Assembly (NCBI GenBank): GCA_021202495.1
Contig: JAJQCX010000147.1
Span: forward strand, 1-8,951
Direction: 5' to 3'
Length of the DNA stretch: 8,951 nt
DNA from: Clostridia bacterium
Lineage (GTDB): Bacteria; Bacillota; Clostridia; UMGS1883
The notes under the pieces: generated by a model
Database searches by the model: none
What the model saw: only the letters and a program-made list of their open reading frames with translations
Told to the model about the DNA's origin: nothing
Part shown: positions 4,567 to 8,951 of the stretch, piece after piece
Layout of the letters: the number at the start of each line of letters is the position of its first letter
Position numbering within the stretch: position 1 is the first letter of the stretch
Position numbers and translations under genes: made by a program

Positions 4567-6645
4567 TCAGTCTTTTTTGCGGTCGCTGATAACAGCTTCC
4601 ATAATATTCTTCGGCACTTCCGCGTAATGCGAGGGCGTCATGGTGTAGTTGCCGCGTCCCTGCGTTCTGCTGCGCAAGTCCGTCGCATAGCCGAACATTT
4701 CCGAAAGCGGAACGAATGCGTGAATAGCCTGCGCGCCCTTTCTCGCTTCCATACCCTGGATGAGACCTCTGCGCGAGTTGATATCGCCCATAACGTCGCC
4801 CATATACTGCTCGGGCACCGTAACGTCAACCTGCATGATGGGTTCCTTCAAAACGGGATCCGCCTTCTTGCAGCCTTCCTTGAACGCCATCGAAGCGGCA
4901 ATCTTGAATGCCATTTCCGAAGAGTCGACTTCGTGGTAGCTGCCGTCGAACAGCGTAACTCTCACGTCAACAACGTTGTAGCCCGCGAGTACGCCGGACT
5001 GCATAGCGCCCTGAACACCCGCGTCAACAGCCGGGATGTATTCCTTCGGAATAGCGCCGCCGACAATCTTGTTGACAAATTCATATCCTGCACCCGGCTC
5101 AAGCGGCTCGAGCTCCAGGAATACGTGACCGTACTGACCTTTACCGCCGCTCTGACGAGCATACTTGTGCTCAATCTTAACAGACTTTCTGATAGTCTCC
5201 TTGTAAGCAACCTGCGGCTTACCGACGTTTGCCTCGACCTTGAACTCGCGGAAAAGACGGTCAACGATGATTTCAAGGTGCAGCTCGCCCATGCCGGCGA
5301 TGATTGTCTGCCCTGTTTCCTCATCGGTATATGTCTTAAACGTCGGATCCTCTTCGGCAAGCTTGGAAAGGGCAATGCCCATCTTCTCCTGCGCAGCCTT
5401 CGTCTTGGGCTCAATCGCAACTCTGATAACGGGCTCCGGGAATACCATCTGCTCCAAGATAACGGGATTGTTTCTGTCGCAAAGCGTGTCGCCTGTCGTT
5501 GTATTCTTCAAACCTACAGCCGCCGCGATGTCGCCGGAATAAACAATATCGATATCCTTTCTGTTATTCGAGTGCATCTGCAAAATGCGTCCTATTCTCT
5601 CCTGTGCGTCCTTGTTCGCGTTATATACGTTAGAACCGGACGTCAGTGTACCGGAATAAACTCTGAAGAATGTCAGCTTACCAACATACGGGTCTGTCAT
5701 AATCTTGAACGCGAGCGCGGAGAACGGCTCGTCGTCGCTCGAATGTCTGACAGTCTCTTCCTCTGTTCCGGGAACAATGCCCTTGATTGCCGGAACGTCT
5801 GTCGGCGCGGGCATATAATCAACAATTGCGTCCAAAAGCTTCTGCACGCCCTTGTTGCGGTACGATGTTCCGCAAACAACAGGAACAATGTGGTTTTCAA
5901 TCGTACCCTTGCGGATAGCCGCCTTGATTTCGGGAATTGTTATTTCCTGTCCGTCAAAGTACTTTTCCATCAATTCTTCGTCAAGCTCCGCAACGGCTTC
6001 CATGAGCGCCTCGTGATATTCCTCAGCGCTGTCCTTCATGTCGTCGGGGATTTCCTCAACTCTGATATCCTTACCTATATCGTCGTAATATACATACGCC
6101 TTCATTTCCAACAGGTCTACGATACCCTTAAAGGTATCCTCCGCGCCTATCGGAAGCTGAATGGGCACAGCGTTGCACTGCAGCCTGTCCTTCATCATGT
6201 CGACAACGTTATAGAAGTCCGCGCCCATGATGTCCATCTTGTTTACATAGGCCATACGCGGAACCTTATACTCGTCCGCCTGTCTCCAAACAGTCTCGCT
6301 CTGGGGCTCAACGCCGCCCTTTGCGCAGAACACCGTCACGCTGCCGTCAAGCACACGGAGCGATCTCTCAACCTCGACCGTGAAATCAACGTGTCCGGGC
6401 GTATCGATGATGTTAATGCGGTGGTCGTTCCAATGAACGGTGGTAGCCGCGGAGGTGATTGTGATACCTCTCTCCTGCTCCTGCTCCATCCAGTCCATTG
6501 TCGCGGCGCCGTCATGAACCTCACCTATTTTATAGTTGACGCCCGTATAGTACAAAATTCTCTCGGTCGTAGTAGTCTTACCGGCGTCAATATGCGCCAT
6601 GATGCCTATATTTCTTGTTTTTTCAAGCGAATATTCTCTTGGCAT
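4567..6645 (-). CDS. fusA: Elongation factor G
   Basis: EF-G is the GTPase that drives translocation of tRNA and mRNA after peptide bond formation and, with ribosome recycling factor, helps split ribosomes. The 692-residue length is exactly typical. Motifs: G1 AHIDAGKT (17-24), switch I RGITI (59-63), G3 DTPGH (81-85) and G4 NKMD (135-138). A CGTSYRNKGVQ segment marks the end of the G domain. Later hallmarks include GMGELHLEI in domain III and RQSGGKGQYGHV at the start of domain IV. The start ATG follows AAAGGAG six bases upstream and gives the canonical MPREYSLEKTRNIGI start. It begins 26 bases after the rpsG stop, so the two are co-transcribed. Classical EF-G rather than a tetracycline-protection paralogue, judging from its place in the str operon and its full canonical start. 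Confidence 0.98.
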   Translation of the reverse strand: MPREYSLEKTRNIGIMAHIDAGKTTTTERILYYTGVNYKIGEVHDGAATMDWMEQEQERGITITSAATTVHWNDHRINIIDTPGHVDFTVEVERSLRVLDGSVTVFCAKGGVEPQSETVWRQADEYKVPRMAYVNKMDIMGADFYNVVDMMKDRLQCNAVPIQLPIGAEDTFKGIVDLLEMKAYVYYDDIGKDIRVEEIPDDMKDSAEEYHEALMEAVAELDEELMEKYFDGQEITIPEIKAAIRKGTIENHIVPVVCGTSYRNKGVQKLLDAIVDYMPAPTDVPAIKGIVPGTEEETVRHSSDDEPFSALAFKIMTDPYVGKLTFFRVYSGTLTSGSNVYNANKDAQERIGRILQMHSNNRKDIDIVYSGDIAAAVGLKNTTTGDTLCDRNNPVILEQMVFPEPVIRVAIEPKTKAAQEKMGIALSKLAEEDPTFKTYTDEETGQTIIAGMGELHLEIIVDRLFREFKVEANVGKPQVAYKETIRKSVKIEHKYARQSGGKGQYGHVFLELEPLEPGAGYEFVNKIVGGAIPKEYIPAVDAGVQGAMQSGVLAGYNVVDVRVTLFDGSYHEVDSSEMAFKIAASMAFKEGCKKADPVLKEPIMQVDVTVPEQYMGDVMGDINSRRGLIQGMEARKGAQAIHAFVPLSEMFGYATDLRSRTQGRGNYTMTPSHYAEVPKNIMEAVISDRKKD

Positions 6646-6671
6646 AATTAACTCCTTTCAGCAAGTTAAAA

Positions 6672-7142
6672 CTACCAGCGATAATGTGCGAAAGCTCTGT
6701 TAGCTTCGGCCATCTTGTGTGTTTCTTCCTTCTTCTTGACAGCTCCGCCAAGATTGTTCGTAGCGTCAAGTATTTCTCCCGCCAAACGCTCGCACATTGT
6801 TCTCTCGCTGCGCTTTCTTGCGTAAGCCGTCAGCCAGCGGAGACCGAGCGTCTGTCTGCGTTCGGGGCGAACCTCCATGGGAACCTGGTACGTTGCGCCG
6901 CCGACTCTTCTTGCTTTAACTTCAAGCACGGGCATGATGTTGTCCATCGCCTGACGGAAAACCTCAAGCGCGTCCTTGCCTGTCTTCTCCGCAACAATTT
7001 CAAATGCTCCGTAAACGATTCTCTGGGCAACACCCTTCTTACCGTCGAGCATGATGTTGTTGATAAGTCTTGTGACCACCTTGTCGTTGTACATGGGGTC
7101 GGGTAAAACGTCTCTTTTGGGAATAAAACCTCTTCTCGGCAC
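6672..7142 (-). CDS. rpsG: 30S ribosomal protein S7
   Basis: S7 binds the 3' major domain of 16S rRNA, starts assembly of the small-subunit head and lines the E-site exit. From the GTG at 7140-7142 the protein has 156 residues, exactly the usual bacterial length, and begins with the canonical (V/M)PRRG..PKRDVLPDP. An upstream in-frame GTG at 7158-7160 would add six residues but overlaps the AAGGAGG ribosome binding site (7151-7157), so it is rejected. Conserved blocks include VTRLINNIMLDGKKG, GGATYQVPMEVRPERR and the terminal AHYRW. It sits 26 bases before fusA. The gap to rpsL upstream is unusually long at 159 bases. Confidence 0.97.
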   Translation of the reverse strand: MPRRGFIPKRDVLPDPMYNDKVVTRLINNIMLDGKKGVAQRIVYGAFEIVAEKTGKDALEVFRQAMDNIMPVLEVKARRVGGATYQVPMEVRPERRQTLGLRWLTAYARKRSERTMCERLAGEILDATNNLGGAVKKKEETHKMAEANRAFAHYRW

Positions 7143-7301
7143 TATTCTTCCCTCCTTCACAAAATTTAAATGAATTCACAGGTACTCTGCGGAAAAATTT
7201 CCGCCGTCAGTGCAACAAGCCAATTTATATATACAAATCCTTATCGGATAAATCGTTCCATATAAACCGCATATCGCACAGAAAATTGCGCCTCGGCAAA
7301 A
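7143..7301 (-). other. Long rpsL-rpsG intergenic spacer with small hairpins
   Basis: This 159-base gap is longer than usual within a str operon. On the minus strand it holds a perfect short inverted repeat GCGGAAA/TTTCCGC (7189-7204), 29 bases before the S7 ribosome binding site sequence, and an ATCC...GGAT repeat further upstream. A weak promoter-like pair (TTTATC, 17 bases, TATAAA) can be found but its -35 is poor. In E. coli, S7 represses its own operon at the rpsL-rpsG junction. A similar site here is possible, but I cannot match its structure. Confidence 0.4.
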
Positions 7302-7724
7302 TTACTTCTTCTTTGCCTTAGCCTTCTTTGCACCGTACTTCGATCTGCTCTGCATACGATTTGCCACACCTGCAGCATCAAGCGTGCCGCGGATAATATG
7401 GTATCTTACACCGGGAAGATCCTTAACTCTGCCGCCGCGGATGAGAACAACGCTATGCTCCTGCAGGTTGTGACCTACTCCGGGGATATAGCTTGTAACC
7501 TCGATACCGTTGGAAAGTCTTACTCTGGCGATCTTACGAAGAGCCGAGTTGGGCTTTTTCGGGGTCTGAGTTTTAACGTTCGTGCAAACACCTCTCTTTT
7601 GAGGCGAGCTTTGATTTGTAGCGGTTTTCTTAAGAGAATTGAGGCCGTGCTGAAGCGCGGGTGCCGTGCTCTTAACAACCGCCGTCTCTCTGCCCTTTCT
7701 GACGAGCTGGTTAAATGTCGGCAT
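7302..7724 (-). CDS. rpsL: 30S ribosomal protein S12
   Basis: S12 sits at the decoding centre of the small subunit and controls accuracy. From the ATG at 7722-7724 the product has 140 residues and starts with the canonical MPTFNQLVRKGRE. An upstream in-frame ATG would add ten residues (MQKFINGGEN) that include the ribosome binding site region, so it is rejected. GGAGGTG lies seven bases before the chosen start. The segment between PAL and SSPQKRG carries the short insertion seen in Firmicutes S12. TPKKPNSALRK and GGRVKDLPGVRYH keep both lysines (E. coli K42 and K87) whose loss gives streptomycin resistance. The Asp after the second Lys, the methylthiolation site in some bacteria, is also present. 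First gene of the operon. rpoC or an L7Ae-like gene, often upstream, is absent. Confidence 0.98.
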   Translation of the reverse strand: MPTFNQLVRKGRETAVVKSTAPALQHGLNSLKKTATNQSSPQKRGVCTNVKTQTPKKPNSALRKIARVRLSNGIEVTSYIPGVGHNLQEHSVVLIRGGRVKDLPGVRYHIIRGTLDAAGVANRMQSRSKYGAKKAKAKKK

Positions 7725-7786
7725 ATTTTCACCTCCGTTAATAAATTTTTGCACACAGATACAACGATATCCGTAATCGCCTAATT

Positions 7787-7815
7787 ACTATATCAAATCT
7801 TTCCTTGCTTGTCAA
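7787..7815 (-). promoter_or_regulatory. Main promoter of the str operon
   Basis: On the minus strand, a perfect -35 TTGACA (7810-7815), a 17-base spacer and -10 TATAGT (7787-7792). Predicted start near 7780, leaving about 56 nt of 5' UTR before rpsL. Near-consensus strength fits a ribosomal protein operon. Confidence 0.9.
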
Positions 7816-8058
7816 GCACTTTTTTGCCGATTTTCGGTAAAGTATAAGTAAATCAACCCCGCTCACTTCCTACCCTCTGTAATATTTTCTCCCGCCTCAT
7901 TTGCGATTCTCGTTGTACGGGCGGGGCTCGCCCCCGCCCACAGTCTACCACCCCATTATAAATCGCGACCGACAATTAAATTTCTCCCACCGCACTGCCA
8001 CGCGAAAACGTCGCAGCGCGGCACGCTTGCCCTTTTCTCGATTTCGCGTAAATTTTTG
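7816..8058. other. Divergent intergenic region between the rpsL and DUF554 promoters
   Basis: No ORF with coding character is seen. It contains one palindromic repeat (7915-7963), described separately. A small CCGA/TCGG hairpin lies at about 7827-7837, just upstream of the str promoter. A GC-rich stretch near 7990-8030 has no clear structure. Confidence 0.6.
7915..7963. repeat. GC-rich palindromic repeat, copy 1 (REP-like)
   Basis: A perfect 8-base-pair stem (7919-7926 with 7932-7939) and 5-base loop. GTA precedes it and GTCTACC, three C and an ATTA.AAAT tail follow. The same order of parts occurs at 8899-8945, in the same orientation. With only two copies in view the element is not classified, but the layout resembles REP elements or a small MITE. 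Confidence 0.6.
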
Positions 8059-8086
8059 TTGAAATTTTCCGCATTTGTGATAAAAT
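8059..8086 (+). promoter_or_regulatory. Promoter of the DUF554 gene
   Basis: On the plus strand, -35 TTGAAA (8059-8064), a 16-base spacer and -10 TAAAAT (8081-8086), with a TG one base upstream of the -10 (extended -10). Predicted start near 8093. Confidence 0.7.
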
Positions 8087-8118
8087 AGAACAGTATGTTT
8101 TAATAATGAGGTGTAAAT

Positions 8119-8859
8119 ATGTATTTTACGGGTATCGGCACGGTTGTAAACGTCGTCGCCGTGTTTTTCGGCTGCGTTGTCGGTCTTTTGGCGAAAAAAT
8201 TCATCAGCGAAAAGATAAAGGACGGGCTCATTTCGGGCTTGGCGCTCGCCACGTTCGCGATAGGTCTTATCGGCGTCGTATCAAACGGAACCGCGATTGC
8301 GGAAAGCTCGCTTTCCTCGCAGTACACTCTTTTGATGATTATTTCCGTCGTCATAGGCACGGCAATAGGCACATGGATTGACATTGAAAAAAGGCTCGAT
8401 AATTTCGGCATGTTCTGTCAGAAAAAGTTTTCATCGGATAAAGGCGATTCACGCTTTGCCGAAGGGTTCGTTTCCGCGTCGCTGCTATTTTGCGTCGGCA
8501 GCATGGCAATCATGGGCGCGCTCAACGACGGCATCAGCCACGACCCCAACATACTTTTTGCCAAAAGTATGCTCGACTGCGTAATGGCAATGGTCTACGC
8601 TTCGACTTTTGGCATCGGCACAATGCTTTCCATCGCGACAATCATCATCTATCAAGGCAGCATAACCCTTTGTGCCTCGCTTATCGCGCCGTTTCTCACG
8701 GATGCGGTCATAGCTCAGATGTCGCTCATCGGCAACCTTCTCATCATGGGCATAGGTCTCAACTTTGTCTATAAACCCAAATTCAAAGTAGGCAACATGC
8801 TCCCCGCGGTATTCGTCCCGCTGGTATATTATATTATCAGATCAATACTTAATTTTTAA
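8119..8859 (+). CDS. DUF554 family membrane protein
   Basis: The 246-residue, strongly hydrophobic product should lie in the cytoplasmic membrane. About seven membrane segments are visible, near 5-25, 36-55, 69-88, 118-138, 152-178, 182-218 (possibly two) and 225-243. Family hallmarks of DUF554 (YdfK-like) proteins are the N-terminal GTVVN (7-11), LLFCVGSMAIMGALNDGI (122-139), and KSMLDCVMAMVYASTFGIG (149-167) followed by S171 and YQG at 178-180. Length is normal. The family has no firmly established function; a transporter role has been suggested from its topology. TGAGGTG sits about seven bases before the ATG. It is a single-gene unit, divergent from the str operon, and flanked by two related palindromes. 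No terminator follows except possibly the second palindrome. Confidence 0.88.
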   Translation: MYFTGIGTVVNVVAVFFGCVVGLLAKKFISEKIKDGLISGLALATFAIGLIGVVSNGTAIAESSLSSQYTLLMIISVVIGTAIGTWIDIEKRLDNFGMFCQKKFSSDKGDSRFAEGFVSASLLFCVGSMAIMGALNDGISHDPNILFAKSMLDCVMAMVYASTFGIGTMLSIATIIIYQGSITLCASLIAPFLTDAVIAQMSLIGNLLIMGIGLNFVYKPKFKVGNMLPAVFVPLVYYIIRSILNF

Positions 8860-8898
8860 TTTATGCAGCAAGCTTTACAATTACGCACTTCTATGGTC

Positions 8899-8945
8899 GT
8901 AGGGCGGGGGGGTATCCCCCGCCGCGGTCTACCGCCCAATTAAAA
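8899..8945. repeat. GC-rich palindromic repeat, copy 2 (REP-like)
   Basis: A perfect 8-base-pair stem (8903-8910 with 8916-8923) and 5-base loop, plus an outer GTAG (8899-8902) able to pair with CTAC (8929-8932). GTCTACC, three C and an ATTA.AAAT tail follow, as in copy 1. It lies 39 bases past the DUF554 stop. It has no T tract right after the stem, so it is a poor terminator. Confidence 0.6.
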
Positions 8946-8951
8946 ATAAAC

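Noticed and set aside
4627..6651. A 674-codon plus-strand ORF opposite fusA
   Set aside because: It mirrors fusA exactly, has no ribosome binding site or family match, and is Arg/Leu/Val-rich with little domain character. Long antisense frames are common opposite highly biased genes.
7143..7160. Longer S7 protein starting at GTG 7158-7160
   Set aside because: That start overlaps the ribosome binding site; the GTG at 7140-7142 gives the canonical 156-residue protein.
7725..7754. Longer S12 protein starting at ATG 7752-7754
   Set aside because: The extra ten residues are translated from the 5' UTR including the ribosome binding site, and canonical S12 begins at MPTFNQL.
1..8951. CRISPR array, tRNA, rRNA or insertion sequence
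   Set aside because: No regularly spaced repeats, cloverleaf sequences, rRNA blocks or transposase fragments were seen on either strand.

Overview
The window looks like a chromosomal piece of a low-to-mid GC Gram-positive bacterium of the class Clostridia, probably an uncultured gut or rumen lineage. The evidence is the Firmicutes-type S12 protein with its short internal insertion, strong AGGAGG ribosome binding sites, sigma-A promoters with 17-base spacers, and the clostridial flavour of EF-G and EF-Tu. A species cannot be assigned from the sequence alone.

Right half (3227-8945): a complete streptomycin (str) operon lies on the minus strand in the order rpsL, rpsG, fusA, tuf. It is driven by a near-consensus promoter at 7787-7815, with a second promoter for tuf at 4521-4549 and a strong terminator at 3227-3261. 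These four genes supply two small-subunit proteins and the two GTPases that deliver aminoacyl-tRNA and move the ribosome. rpoBC, usually found upstream, and the S10 operon, often found downstream, are not adjacent. Instead a divergent plus-strand gene encodes a DUF554 membrane protein. That gene sits between two related GC-rich palindromic repeats at 7915-7963 and 8899-8945.

Left half (1-3226): an accessory region, also on the minus strand. Read in the direction of transcription it holds (a) the frameshifted 3' end of a HicB-like antitoxin gene; (b) copy B of a roughly 360-base intergenic module made of terminator, spacer, promoter, about 117 nt of leader, ribosome binding site and the first codons of a small ORF; (c) a two-gene operon encoding a 62-residue Cys-rich protein and a 245-residue HExxH metallopeptidase-like protein; (d) copy A of the same module; (e) a chain of very short, overlapping ORFs that looks like a decayed gene; and (f) a secreted protein with two SH3-like repeats and an M23-like domain that lacks the usual first zinc-binding histidine.

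The most interesting signal is the duplicated module. Its leader differs at only about six positions in some 119 bases. The promoter spacer, the intergenic sequence and the downstream genes have diverged much more. This suggests a selected or recently homogenised leader RNA that drives two unrelated accessory operons.
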